This document shows, in pieces, positions 53,183 through 62,483 of a stretch of 64,000 bases of DNA. The DNA lies in NCBI RefSeq assembly GCF_000716435.1, contig NZ_JNWO01000019.1, forward strand, positions 1 through 64,000, read 5' to 3'. Made by a program: the position numbers and the translations under genes. Source of the stretch: Streptomyces xylophagus. Lineage in GTDB: Bacteria > Actinomycetota > Actinomycetes > Streptomycetales > Streptomycetaceae. Under the pieces are notes generated by a model that searched no databases, had not been told where the DNA came from, and was given only the letters and a program-made list of their open reading frames with translations. Numbering within the stretch: position 1 is the stretch's first letter; each line of letters opens with the position of its first letter.

Positions 53183-55138
53183 GTGGACGTCAGTTATCGC
53201 GCCCGCCCCCGCGCCCTTCTCGTGGCGGTCGCCGCCGTGTTGGCGCCGACGGTGATCGCCCCCGCGACCGCACGCGCCGCGACCGCCAAGGCCGACGCGG
53301 GCATCACGGTGGCCTCCGGCGAGACCCTCACGCTGACCGAGACCACCACCACGACCAGCCTCACCATCGAGGAGGGCGGCGTCATCGCCGTCCCCGACGG
53401 CTACAGCCTGACCCTCACCGTCGACGGTGAGGAGACCGGCAGCGAACTCGCCGCGCTCACCGACGGATACGGCGGAGCGGCCACCTCCATCGCCGCCGGC
53501 ACCTACACCGGCACCGTCATCCTCACCGTCGCCGACGCCACCGACATCGCCTACAGCGACCTCACCTTCCCGTTCCGCCAGGCGATCTACGTCGACTCCG
53601 ACGGAGTGGACGAAGCCAAGTCCGTCCCCTCCGCCGTCCTCGGCGGCACCGTCACCGACATCGCCGCGACCGGTGTCACCCTCACCTCCGACGGCGAGGC
53701 CTTCAACGGCGTCTACGTCGCCGACGGCGGCACCTACACCCTCACCGACCCGACCATCTCCTTTACGGGCAACGGCCGTTGCGACTTCGTGGGCTACGGC
53801 GCCGCGATCGTGGGCACCGGCTCCGGCACCACTCTCGTCGTCGACGGCGCCACCATCGCCAACGAAGGTGTCGTCCGTACCGCCGTCATCGCCGACGCCA
53901 CCGCCAACGTCGTCGTCAAGAACTCCACGATCCACTGCGCCGACGGCACCCTGCCCGCCGAGTACCCGGCCTCCGGCACCGGCGACACCCGCTACATGAT
54001 CACCGTCCCCTGGATGCTGGGGATCTCGGGCAACGTCCGCGCTACCAACCTGCTCGGCGCGAGCACCAGGGCGTCGTACATCAACTCGTCGGTCTCCTCG
54101 GAGAAGTGGGGCGCCCTGTCGGTCGACGGCGGCAGCTACTGCACCCTGACCGCCATCAACAGCACCATCGCCAACACCGGTGGCCAGGGCTACGGTTCGT
54201 ACGCCATCGGCAATGTGACCGAGCACTTCCTGGGCTGCACCTTCGACGTCGGTGACTACGCCCTGATCCACTGGGGCGCCTCGGCGCACTACGGGGACAG
54301 TACGAAGGACGCCGTGGCCGCTCTCAACACCTCGCTCGAACTGGGGCTCACCAGCGCCGAGTTGAGTGCCCTGCCGGTGCGGGCGACCACCATCGACGCC
54401 GGCCGCTTCATGGTCCTGTGGTACGCCGCCGGATCCGTCGCCATCGACGGCGGCACCCAAGTCACCACCGGCGAGACCGCGTTCATGTGCAAGGCGGTCG
54501 CGGGCACCGTCACGGTCGACGGCTCCGACGGCGCCACGATCACCGCGGGCAACGGTGTCCTCTTCCAGTTGATGGACACCGACCGGCCCAGCAGCGTCAC
54601 CGTGTCCGGCGAGCCGTGGAGCTCCGAGACCATCGGCACCTACACCGAGCCCACCGGTTCCCCCACCAAGTCCTCGACGTGGGTGACCACTTCGGCCCAG
54701 ACCACCGACGCCAGGGGCACCTTCACGGACATCGACCTGACCGGTGACTTCTACAACTCCGTGCGAGGCGGCGGCAACGCGAGCCTCCGGGGCCAGAACC
54801 TGGTCCTGAGCTTCACCGGGTCCACGGTCGAGGGTGTCATCTCGGCGTCCACCGCCGCGCACGCCGTCTCCACGATCACCTCGGCCGAGTACCGCGAGAT
54901 CAGCGAGGTCACCAACACCCCGAGCGCGGTGGTCAACAACGGCGTCGTCGTGACCCTGGGCGCCGGCTCCACCTGGACGGTCACGGGCACGTCGTATCTG
55001 AGCGCTCTCAGCCTGGCCTCGGACGCCTCGGTCACGGCACCGTCCGGCAAGACGGTCACCCTCAAGGTGAACGGCACGACCACGGCGATCAAAGCGGGCG
55101 GCACATACACGGGCGCCCTGACTCTGACGGTGTCCTGA
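53183..55138 (+). CDS. Secreted beta-helix surface protein
   Basis: A 651-residue exported protein. The Sec signal peptide (ALLVAVAAVLAPTVIAPATARA) is followed by a chain of short beta repeats rich in Thr, Gly, Ala and Asp, such as TIEEGGVIAVPDGYSLTLT, STIANTGGQGYGSYAIG and GTVTVDGSDGATITAGNG, typical of right-handed parallel beta-helix proteins. A unit ending TYTGTVILTV near the N-terminus recurs as TYTGALTLTV at the C-terminus. GTG 53183 is set by AAGGAG seven bases upstream. No anchoring motif is seen, so it may be released or bound to wall polymers. Such folds bind or cut polysaccharides; no active site is apparent. Confidence 0.78.
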   Translation: MDVSYRARPRALLVAVAAVLAPTVIAPATARAATAKADAGITVASGETLTLTETTTTTSLTIEEGGVIAVPDGYSLTLTVDGEETGSELAALTDGYGGAATSIAAGTYTGTVILTVADATDIAYSDLTFPFRQAIYVDSDGVDEAKSVPSAVLGGTVTDIAATGVTLTSDGEAFNGVYVADGGTYTLTDPTISFTGNGRCDFVGYGAAIVGTGSGTTLVVDGATIANEGVVRTAVIADATANVVVKNSTIHCADGTLPAEYPASGTGDTRYMITVPWMLGISGNVRATNLLGASTRASYINSSVSSEKWGALSVDGGSYCTLTAINSTIANTGGQGYGSYAIGNVTEHFLGCTFDVGDYALIHWGASAHYGDSTKDAVAALNTSLELGLTSAELSALPVRATTIDAGRFMVLWYAAGSVAIDGGTQVTTGETAFMCKAVAGTVTVDGSDGATITAGNGVLFQLMDTDRPSSVTVSGEPWSSETIGTYTEPTGSPTKSSTWVTTSAQTTDARGTFTDIDLTGDFYNSVRGGGNASLRGQNLVLSFTGSTVEGVISASTAAHAVSTITSAEYREISEVTNTPSAVVNNGVVVTLGAGSTWTVTGTSYLSALSLASDASVTAPSGKTVTLKVNGTTTAIKAGGTYTGALTLTVS

Positions 55139-55146
55139 ACCAAAAC

Positions 55147-55205
55147 TGTCGACAGAATAGCCGACTATCGGGCTCATATGTCATTCATAGCCCATTCTGT
55201 CGACA
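55147..55205. promoter_or_regulatory. Long inverted repeat built on two TGTCGACA boxes
   Basis: TGTCGACAGAAT (55147-55158) and its exact complement (55194-55205) face each other across 35 bases that contain a second, weaker stem (GGGCT/AGCCC). It lies nine bases after the beta-helix gene and about 130 before the FGE-like gene. It could terminate the first gene, regulate the second, or both. Confidence 0.6.
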
Positions 55206-55332
55206 CTGTGTTGTCTTGTCGTGCACACTCCGTGCTTACGGGAATCCGTGAACGGCCGGTCACGTGGCACGCCCCCCCCGGCGCCGCGTGACCGGTCCCG
55301 CCCCTGCCAACCCATCGACGGAGGGCCGCCCC

Positions 55333-56364
55333 ATGGCCGTCGTACCCTCGCGCCACCACTTATTGTCCCGGCGGAAGTTGCTCGTGCTCGGCGGTGCCGG
55401 AGCCGCCTGGCTGGTCACGTCGGTGCCCGCCGCCGCGTCCGATGCGGTGTCCGTCGCCGGGCAGACGCTCACCGCGGTCCCCGCGGATCCCTCCTTCGTC
55501 TTCACCGCCGACCTGTCCAACAACGCGGGCGCGGGGGAGGCCTCGGCGATCGACTCCCCGTACTGGCTCGGCGCCTACCAGGTCACCAACACCCAGTACA
55601 AGGCGTTCCTGGACGCCTCCCCGAACGCCTCGTACACCGTCCCGTCGTACTGGGACGACGGCGCCGTCCCGACCGCCAAGACGGACCATCCGGTCCTGGA
55701 GATCTCGGCGGCGGACGCCGAGGGATTCTGCGACTGGCTCACCGGTCAGGCGGACGGCTGGACCTTCCGGCTGCCCACCGAGGCCGAGTGGGAGAACGCG
55801 GCGCGCGGCCCGGACGCGTACGCCTACCCCTGGGGACAGGCCTCCGGCACCACGTACACGGACTCCACGCTGACCAGCAACTACAACTACAACGCCGTGT
55901 GCGCCGCGTACTACCTCGCCAACGAGGGCGACACGCTTGCCACTTACGACAACGAGAACTCCACCCGGTACGGCGAGAGCGAGCCGATCTCCGAGATCCT
56001 CACCGTCTCCGCCACCGGCGGGGTGACCGGCTGGATCGACCACAGCACCTGGACCGGGTTCGTCTACACCGACGTCTTCGACGCGCTGACCGCCACCGGC
56101 GGACTCACCTCGGCCGTGGGCGCGTACCCCGCCGGCGTCAGCGTCCACGGCGCCTACGACATGGCCGGCAACTGCTTCGAGTGGACCTCCAGCATCGTCA
56201 CGGCCACCAACGGCGGCGAGGCCGGCCTGGAGGTCAACGCCGTACGCGGCGGCTCCTGGTACGCGACCGGCCGCAGCTGCACCACCCACTACCGGGGCGA
56301 GGGCCGCGACGGCACCGGCGGCTACCTCACCGTGGGCCTTCGCGTCGCAGCGGTCCAGAGCTGA
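55333..56364 (+). CDS. Exported FGE/SUMF1-fold protein
   Basis: A 343-residue protein with an N-terminal export signal containing SRRKLLVLGG, possibly Tat-dependent, and a formylglycine-generating-enzyme-type domain: YWLGAYQVTNTQYKAFLD, FRLPTEAEWENAARGPD, YDMAGNCFEWTSS and VRGGSWYATGRSCTTHYRG. True FGE needs two Cys four residues apart near this last motif; only one is present here, so it is probably not an FGE but a relative using the fold for binding or another oxidation. ATG 55333 has GGAGGG upstream. It lies between a beta-helix protein and an FG-GAP protein that are also exported. Confidence 0.78.
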   Translation: MAVVPSRHHLLSRRKLLVLGGAGAAWLVTSVPAAASDAVSVAGQTLTAVPADPSFVFTADLSNNAGAGEASAIDSPYWLGAYQVTNTQYKAFLDASPNASYTVPSYWDDGAVPTAKTDHPVLEISAADAEGFCDWLTGQADGWTFRLPTEAEWENAARGPDAYAYPWGQASGTTYTDSTLTSNYNYNAVCAAYYLANEGDTLATYDNENSTRYGESEPISEILTVSATGGVTGWIDHSTWTGFVYTDVFDALTATGGLTSAVGAYPAGVSVHGAYDMAGNCFEWTSSIVTATNGGEAGLEVNAVRGGSWYATGRSCTTHYRGEGRDGTGGYLTVGLRVAAVQS

Positions 56365-56440
56365 TCCATGAACTGCCCCGCATCGAAAGCGGACCAGAAC
56401 TGACCCCCGTCAACCGCCCCGCACGAAAGGCGACATCACC

Positions 56441-57604
56441 TTGAACCGGCCCAACTCCCGTCTCCCGCACCGGATCGCCGTGACCGGCGCGGCCGGCCTG
56501 CTCGTCGCCGTCGGCGCGGGTACGGCCCCGGCAGCCGTAGCGAGTACGACGGAACTGTCCAACTCCTGCACAGGCACGCCCACTTACGCCCTCTCCGCCT
56601 CGGCGACGGCGTCCACGAACACCCGTCATGTGGTCGCCGCGGACGTCAACGGCGACGGCGCGCAGGACGTGGTCGCCGCCAACCTGGACGACAACTCGGT
56701 GACCGTACTGCTCGGCAACGGCGACGGCACGTTCGCCACGGGCGGCACCTACGCGGTCGGCACGCATCCGTACCAGACCGTGGTCGCGGACTTCGACGGC
56801 GACGGACACCCGGACCTCGCGACCGCCGACTTCGGCGGCGCCCAGGTGAGCGTGCTGCTGAACACGGGCGACGGCACCTTCGGTACGGCCACCGCCATCG
56901 ACGTGTCCGGGGCGCCGCGTGCTCTGGCCGCCGGGGACCTCGACGGTGACGGCCGCACCGACCTCGTGGTCGCCGAGCAGGAGACGAGCACCGTGCGCGT
57001 ACTGCTCGGCAACGGCGACGGCACCTTCGACGACGAGGGCGAGACCGCCACCGGAAGCCAGCCGCACGGCATCGTCGTCGGCGACTTCGACGGTGACGGG
57101 AGTCCCGACGTGGCCACGGCGAGCGTCGGCAGCGACGGGGTCAGTGTCCTGCTCGGTGACGGCACGGGCGCGTTGGGCACCGCGACCGACCTCGCCACCA
57201 CGTCCCGCCTCTACTCCCTGGCCGAGGGCGACTTCGACGGGAACGGCACCCTCGACCTGGCCACGGTGAGCAACGGCTCCGACGCTCTGGACGTGCTGCT
57301 CGGCAACGGCGACGGGACCTTCGCCTCGGCCACCACCTACACCACGCCCGCCCTGCCCGTGGCCGTGGGAGCCGCCGACCTCGACGGCGACGGCGTCACG
57401 GACCTCATGGTCTCCTCGCTGAAGGGCGCCTCGGTGACGCTCTTCCGGGGCACCACCACGGGTACCCTCGCGCAACTCGCCGAAGTGTCCGCCACCGGTG
57501 CCTACGACACCGCCGCGACCGATCTGGACGCGGACGGGGTCGTCGACCTCGCGGTGGCGGACAGCACGGCCGGCCAGGTCGACGTGTTCCGAGGGACCTG
57601 CTAG
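56441..57604 (+). CDS. Secreted FG-GAP/VCBS-repeat propeller protein
   Basis: A 387-residue exported protein. A signal peptide (AVTGAAGLLVAVGAGTAPAAVA) is followed by about seven repeats with calcium-binding loops, such as AADVNGDGAQDVV, ADFDGDGHPDLA, GDLDGDGRTDLVV, GDFDGDGSPDVA and ADLDGDGVTDLM, each followed by SVLLGNGDGTF-type strands. This predicts an integrin-like, calcium-stabilised beta-propeller used for adhesion or ligand binding. TTG 56441 is the start, with GAAAGG upstream. It ends 37 bases before the convergent multicopper oxidase gene. No catalytic residues are seen. Confidence 0.85.
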   Translation: MNRPNSRLPHRIAVTGAAGLLVAVGAGTAPAAVASTTELSNSCTGTPTYALSASATASTNTRHVVAADVNGDGAQDVVAANLDDNSVTVLLGNGDGTFATGGTYAVGTHPYQTVVADFDGDGHPDLATADFGGAQVSVLLNTGDGTFGTATAIDVSGAPRALAAGDLDGDGRTDLVVAEQETSTVRVLLGNGDGTFDDEGETATGSQPHGIVVGDFDGDGSPDVATASVGSDGVSVLLGDGTGALGTATDLATTSRLYSLAEGDFDGNGTLDLATVSNGSDALDVLLGNGDGTFASATTYTTPALPVAVGAADLDGDGVTDLMVSSLKGASVTLFRGTTTGTLAQLAEVSATGAYDTAATDLDADGVVDLAVADSTAGQVDVFRGTC

Positions 57605-57640
57605 CCGTCGGAACACCCGACCGACCGTTCTTCGGGGCTG

Positions 57641-59200
57641 TCAGCTCTCCGTCACCATGAGGGCGGCCATCATGCCCTCGTCCTCGTGTTGCAGGAGATG
57701 GCAATGGAGCATGTACATATAGGTGTCGTCGGAGAAGTCCGTGAACTCCATGGCGATCTCGATCGAGCCGCCACCGACCACTTCGTAGGTGTCGTACCAG
57801 CCGAGTTCGACTCCTGTCGGTGTCTCGCCGTTGATCGATATGAGCTGATACGGCACGTCGTGCAGATGGAACGAGTGTTCCAGCTGGGTGCTGTTGGTGA
57901 TCGTCCAGACCTCCTTGGAGCCCACCGTGGTGCTGATCATCGCCATGGACGACATGCTCGTGCCGGCCGAGCCGTTGATCAGCATCTTCGTGCCGCTCTG
58001 GCCGAGCGTGATGGTGCGGGCGGTGAAGTCGCTGGTGTCGTACCGGTCGATCGTGTTGAGGCTGGACGGCAGGTCGTCCGGGGTGTCCGTGCCGCTCGCG
58101 GTGATCGCGAGGACGTCGTAGGTGCCACTGCCGCCGCGCACCCAGCCGGTGGTGACGACGGCCTGGAGCGTGGCGTCCGCGCTCAGGTCCATCACGAACT
58201 CGGCGCGGGCGCCGGCCACCAGCCGGATGGTCGTGACGTCGGTCGCCTCCGTCAGATAGCCCTGGTCGGTGGAGATCTGGGTGAGCGTGCCGCCGTCGCT
58301 GCGCTGGATGGTGATGATGTCCGACGGCGAGGCGTTCAGCGCCCGGAACCGGGTGCGGGTCTTGGTGGCGGTGAAGGCGAGCGTGGTGGAGTCGACGTTC
58401 GTGCCGTTCAGCAGCAGCGGGTAGCTGAGGCCGCTGCTGAGGTAGCCGGTCAGGTCGTACTTGATGTCACCGGCGCTGTCCGTGGCGAGGCACTGGAAGA
58501 TGAGCGGGATGTCGTCGACGCCGTAGTCGCTGGGCAGCGCGGCGGACGCGTCCGTGGAGTCCTCGACGATGATCATCCCGGCCAGGCCGTGCACGGCCTG
58601 CTTGGCGGTGGTGCCCAGCGCGTGCGGGTGGTACCAGAGCGTGGTGGCCGGGTCCTTGACCGTGAACGTGGGCGACCAGGTCGTGCCGTCGGAGAAGGCG
58701 ACCTGCGGGCCGCCGTCCATCTTCGCCGGGACGTGGGCGCCGTGGAAGTGGACGGTGGTGTCCTCGCCCAGGCTGTTGGTGATGTTCAGCAGGACCGTGT
58801 CGCCGTTGGTCCACTTCATGGTGGGGCCGAGGAACGACTGGTTGTAGCCCATGGTGTCGCTGGTGACACCGCTCAGCACCTCGGCGGTGCCGGTCTGCGC
58901 CTCCAGCGTGAAGGTGGTGGTGCTGTCGGAGGTGGTGCCCTCCAGCAGGTCGGGGATGGTGAGGGCGGTGTCCACCGCGGACGCCTTGTTCTTCGTCGCG
59001 CCACTCAGCAGGGAGAAGGTCGTCCCGGCCCCGACGACCGCCGCGATGCCGGCGCCGGCCATGCCGCCGAGGAACTTGCGACGGTGCAGACCCTTGCCCC
59101 GGGCCGCGATGTCCTTGCCGTGTTCGCGCTTCTCGGCCGTGTTCTTCCGGTGGTTGCCCTTGCCGTTCTCGCCGGACGCGGGCTCGCTGGTGTGTGTCAT
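57641..59200 (-). CDS. Tat-exported multicopper oxidase
   Basis: A 519-residue laccase/bilirubin-oxidase-type enzyme. A twin-arginine signal (HRRKFLGGMAGAGIAAVVG) indicates folded export. All copper sites are present: TTVHFHGAHVP (about 150), LWYHPHALG (about 190), EHSFHLHDVPYQL, and the type 1 copper motif HCHLLQHEDEGMM near residue 498, with Met as axial ligand. It oxidises phenols, metals or other one-electron donors while reducing oxygen to water. It is convergent with the FG-GAP gene and may supply oxidation for the same exported set. The 212-base gap before it contains its promoter; no copper-operator consensus was found. Confidence 0.92.
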   Translation of the reverse strand: MTHTSEPASGENGKGNHRKNTAEKREHGKDIAARGKGLHRRKFLGGMAGAGIAAVVGAGTTFSLLSGATKNKASAVDTALTIPDLLEGTTSDSTTTFTLEAQTGTAEVLSGVTSDTMGYNQSFLGPTMKWTNGDTVLLNITNSLGEDTTVHFHGAHVPAKMDGGPQVAFSDGTTWSPTFTVKDPATTLWYHPHALGTTAKQAVHGLAGMIIVEDSTDASAALPSDYGVDDIPLIFQCLATDSAGDIKYDLTGYLSSGLSYPLLLNGTNVDSTTLAFTATKTRTRFRALNASPSDIITIQRSDGGTLTQISTDQGYLTEATDVTTIRLVAGARAEFVMDLSADATLQAVVTTGWVRGGSGTYDVLAITASGTDTPDDLPSSLNTIDRYDTSDFTARTITLGQSGTKMLINGSAGTSMSSMAMISTTVGSKEVWTITNSTQLEHSFHLHDVPYQLISINGETPTGVELGWYDTYEVVGGGSIEIAMEFTDFSDDTYMYMLHCHLLQHEDEGMMAALMVTES

Positions 59201-59412
59201 GCGGCAGAGATTTGACCTAAGGGCTGTGTAAAGACTGGGGAGTTGTTAGTAGTCAGCGGGGCAAGCTGTGAAAGGTAAGAGTGCGGGATGTCTCCCAACT
59301 CCCCTTGAAGTGAAGCCGAGTTGGCGTACCCCAGGTCACATCCGGAGCAGGGGACGCATCGGACACGGCCGTGACTGAAACGACTCATAGCCAAACCCGA
59401 GTGTGACCAGCA

Positions 59413-60081
59413 TCACACTTGCGTCCGATGTGCCCGCCTTACGAGTGTCATGTACCGGTCCCAGTCCCAGTACCGCCCGGGGTCCGTGTGATCCGTCCCC
59501 GGCACCTCCACGTGCCCGATGACGTGCTCCCGGTCGACGGGCATTCCGTAGCGTCGGCATATCTGCGCCGTCAGCCGCGCGGAGCCCGCGTACATGGCGT
59601 CCGTGAACGAGGACGCCCGCTCCACGAAGCCCTCGTGCTCGATGCCGACACTGCGTTCGTTGTACTCGCGGTTGCCCGTGTGGAAGGCCACGTCCAGCTC
59701 GCGGATCATCTGCGTGACGTGCCCGTCCTTGCGGACGATGTAGTGCGCCGCCGCCTCGTGCGCGGGGTCCTGGAAGGCCTTCACCGCGCTGGTGAAACTG
59801 CCCTGCGTGACATGGATGACCACCCGGTCTATCGCGTAGTCGTCCGGCCGGTCGGCCCGCCGGTAGTTCGCCGAGGACGCCGCCACCCAGGACGCACCCC
59901 GGTAGTCGACCGCACCCGGCGTCCGCGGCTTCTCCACCCCCGGCAGCCGCCACCACATCCGCGACAACTCGTCCCGCGCCAACGCCGCCGTCCCCACGGC
60001 GGCCACCGCCCCGCCGATCAACAGCGCGCGCCTGCCGGGCCGCCGGCCCTTCGCTTCCCCGTCGTCCTTCGCATCCCCCAT
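59413..60081 (-). CDS. N-acetylmuramoyl-L-alanine amidase (Amidase_2 type)
   Basis: A 222-residue exported amidase. The N-terminus [19 protein letters not shown] is a Tat-like signal. The zinc amidase domain shows [15 protein letters not shown] (first His), [25 protein letters not shown] and [13 protein letters not shown]. It cuts the bond between muramic acid and the stem peptide of peptidoglycan. MGDAKDD at 60081 is chosen because the longer frame overlaps mnmA and lacks a signal peptide. It is divergent from mnmA with a 60-base gap. Confidence 0.9.
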   Translation of the reverse strand: MGDAKDDGEAKGRRPGRRALLIGGAVAAVGTAALARDELSRMWWRLPGVEKPRTPGAVDYRGASWVAASSANYRRADRPDDYAIDRVVIHVTQGSFTSAVKAFQDPAHEAAAHYIVRKDGHVTQMIRELDVAFHTGNREYNERSVGIEHEGFVERASSFTDAMYAGSARLTAQICRRYGMPVDREHVIGHVEVPGTDHTDPGRYWDWDRYMTLVRRAHRTQV

Positions 60082-60141
60082 GTGATCGTCAACGGATACT
60101 CGCGGGTCCCGGTTCCCGATGCCCCGTACCCTGGAAGGGTT

Positions 60142-61272
60142 ATGACTGAGACCTCGCAGCGCCCCCGCCCCCTTCGCGTACTCGCCGCCATGTCGGGTGG
60201 CGTCGACTCCGCCGTCGCCGCCGCCCGGGCCGCCGAAGCCGGCCACGACGTGACCGGCGTCCACCTCGCGCTCTCCGCGAACCCGCAATCGTTCCGCACG
60301 GGCGCGCGTGGCTGTTGCACGATCGAGGACTCACGGGACGCCCGCCGCGCCGCCGACGTCATCGGCATCCCCTTCTACGTCTGGGACCTCGCCGACCGCT
60401 TCCGCGAGGACGTCGTCGAGGACTTCGTCGCCGAGTACGAGGCCGGCCGCACCCCGAACCCCTGCCTGCGCTGCAACGAGAAGATCAAGTTCGCCGCGCT
60501 TCTCGACAAGGCGCTCGCCCTCGGCTTCGACGCGGTCTGCACCGGCCACTACGCCCAGGTGATCGTGAACGACGACGGCACCCGCGAACTGCACCGCGCC
60601 TCCGACATGGCGAAGGACCAGTCGTACGTCCTCGGCGTCCTGGACGAGCGGCAGCTCGCGCACGCCCTGTTCCCGCTCGGCGACACGGTCACGACGAAGG
60701 ACGAGATCCGCGCGGAGGCCGAGCGCCGCGGCCTCGCGGTCGCCAAGAAGCCCGACTCGCACGACATCTGCTTCATCGCCGACGGCGACACCCAGGGCTT
60801 CCTCGCGAACCGCCTGGGCAAGGCCGAGGGCGACATCGTCGACGAGTCCGGGTCCGTCATCGGCTCGCACGAGGGCGCGTACGGCTTCACCATCGGCCAG
60901 CGCAAGGGCCTGCGCATCGGCACCCCGGCCGCCGACGGCAAGCCGCGCTACGTCCTGGACATCTCCCCGGTCGACAACACGGTGACGGTCGGCCCGGCCG
61001 CCTCCCTCGACGTCAGCGCCCTCACGGCCGTCAAGCCGCGCTGGTGCGGCACGGCTCCCTCCGGCCCCGGCACCTACACCGCCCAGCTCCGCGCCCACGG
61101 CGGCGAGACCGAGGTCACCGCGGAACTCGTCGACGGCACCCTGGAGGTGTCGTTCAGGGAGCCGGTGCGGGGCGTGGCTCCCGGGCAGGCGATCGTCCTC
61201 TACGACGACACGCGCGTGGTCGGCTCCGCGACGATCGCGACGACCACGCGCGCGGCGACGGCGATGGCGTGA
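60142..61272 (+). CDS. mnmA: tRNA-specific 2-thiouridylase
   Basis: A 376-residue enzyme that thiolates U34 of tRNA(Lys, Glu, Gln). The PP-loop [16 protein letters not shown] (18-23 core), [14 protein letters not shown] with the first catalytic Cys, CTGHYAQV and the later [14 protein letters not shown] are as expected. Actinobacterial MnmA proteins also carry the [15 protein letters not shown] segment seen here. GGAAGGG directly precedes ATG 60142. Sulfur probably comes from the cysteine desulfurase encoded at 51730. Complete and normal in length. Confidence 0.95.
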   Translation: MTETSQRPRPLRVLAAMSGGVDSAVAAARAAEAGHDVTGVHLALSANPQSFRTGARGCCTIEDSRDARRAADVIGIPFYVWDLADRFREDVVEDFVAEYEAGRTPNPCLRCNEKIKFAALLDKALALGFDAVCTGHYAQVIVNDDGTRELHRASDMAKDQSYVLGVLDERQLAHALFPLGDTVTTKDEIRAEAERRGLAVAKKPDSHDICFIADGDTQGFLANRLGKAEGDIVDESGSVIGSHEGAYGFTIGQRKGLRIGTPAADGKPRYVLDISPVDNTVTVGPAASLDVSALTAVKPRWCGTAPSGPGTYTAQLRAHGGETEVTAELVDGTLEVSFREPVRGVAPGQAIVLYDDTRVVGSATIATTTRAATAMA

Positions 61273-61293
61273 CCCTTCAGGAGCGTCGCGCGG

Positions 61294-62073
61294 TCACTGT
61301 GTGAAGAACTCCGTGAGCAGCGGCGCCAGGACGGTCGGGTCCACCATGTGGGTCTGACCGTCCAGCGTGCGATACGTCCCGTCCGGCGCCGCCTCCGCCG
61401 CGGCCCGCGCGGCCTGCCGCATCCACTCGGGGCTCGCGCCGCCCGCGATCGTGAGCACCGGGACGGACAGGGACGCCAGCCGCTCCACCGGCACCAGACC
61501 GTCACCCATGGCCGCGTCGTCGTAGGCGAGGGTGGGGGCGATGGCCTCCATGCCGGACCACATGGGGGAGCGGCGGGCGCCCGCGATCATCTCCGGGGCC
61601 GCGCCGGTGAGGGCCATGAACAGTTCTACGGCGTCTCCGTGGCGGCCCTCGGCGAGCAGTTCCGTGAGCCGCTCGGTGTATGCGGCGCGTTCCTTGGCGC
61701 CGGCCGCGTCGAGGGCGAACGGCGGTTCGTACAGGGCGACTTGGATGACCGGCAGGCCGCTCGCCGCCGCGTGCAGGACCAGGGCGGCGCCCGAGGAGTG
61801 GCCGTACAGGGCCGCGCTGCCGCCCACGGCGTCGATCAGCGCCGCGAGGTCCTCGACCTCGCGGGCCACGGCGAACGGGGCCGTGTCGCCACTGGCGCCA
61901 CGACCCCGGCGGTCGTACGGAACAGCCCCGAACCGGTGCGCGAGCTGCGCGGCGAGCGGCAGCAGGCCGTCGCCCGTCGTCATCGCGCCACCGACCAGGA
62001 CGACGGGCGGACCCGCACCGATGCGCTCGTACGCGAGGGCGGTGCCGTCGCGCGAAACAGTCTTCTTGTCCAT
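61294..62073 (-). CDS. Alpha/beta hydrolase
   Basis: A 259-residue hydrolase. The oxyanion region is PPVVLVGGAMTTGDG, the nucleophile elbow YGHSSGAALVL, the acid is likely in the GGASPEW region and the catalytic His in LDGQTHMVDP. No signal peptide. The substrate is unknown; similar small cytoplasmic hydrolases act on esters or lactones. It converges on mnmA with a 21-base gap. Confidence 0.85.
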   Translation of the reverse strand: MDKKTVSRDGTALAYERIGAGPPVVLVGGAMTTGDGLLPLAAQLAHRFGAVPYDRRGRGASGDTAPFAVAREVEDLAALIDAVGGSAALYGHSSGAALVLHAAASGLPVIQVALYEPPFALDAAGAKERAAYTERLTELLAEGRHGDAVELFMALTGAAPEMIAGARRSPMWSGMEAIAPTLAYDDAAMGDGLVPVERLASLSVPVLTIAGGASPEWMRQAARAAAEAAPDGTYRTLDGQTHMVDPTVLAPLLTEFFTQ

Positions 62074-62109
62074 GCCCTGGAGACTGCCGCAGGGCGGAGG
62101 ACTAATCGG

Positions 62110-62433
62110 TCACAACACCTCTACTTCGTAGAAGGAGAGGTGGTCCTTGATCTGTGCGACGTCGGGCTTGGGGTCGGGGTACGCCCACACCAGGTCGGGC
62201 GCGTCCGGCAGGGACCAATAGGACGCGTCGCCCTTGAAGGGGCAGTGGGTGTGGGTCTCGGAGGGGGTCAGGAGGTCGAGGCGTACGTCCTCCGGGGGGA
62301 GGTAGTACCGCACCGGGGAGCCGGTCTCCTTCAGGATCAGGGGCCGGTCGCTCTCCGCCAGCACCTGGTCGCCGTGGACGACGCGTACGTGCTGGTCGCC
62401 CTGCTCGATCGTGATCGTGTGTCCGTCAGCCAT
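62110..62433 (-). CDS. DUF427 family protein
   Basis: A 107-residue compact beta protein: VRVVHGDQVLAESDRPLIL, VRYYLPPEDVRLDLL, THCPFKGDASYWSL and DLVWAYPDPKPDV match DUF427, a family of unknown function with a conserved C-P-x-K-G motif. No partner gene is informative; it is divergent from the LOG-family gene with a 50-base gap. Confidence 0.88.
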   Translation of the reverse strand: MADGHTITIEQGDQHVRVVHGDQVLAESDRPLILKETGSPVRYYLPPEDVRLDLLTPSETHTHCPFKGDASYWSLPDAPDLVWAYPDPKPDVAQIKDHLSFYEVEVL

Positions 62434-62483
62434 ACCGGAAAAGCACTCGCGGACCCCTGGTTCTTCCCGCGTACGGTGACGGG

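Noticed and set aside
55333..56364. Genuine formylglycine-generating enzyme with sulfatase partner
   Set aside because: Only one Cys is present in the active-site segment and no sulfatase gene is nearby.
53183..57604. Diversity-generating retroelement target (FGE/C-type-lectin fold)
   Set aside because: The fold is the kind DGRs diversify, but no reverse transcriptase gene or template/variable repeat pair is in the window.
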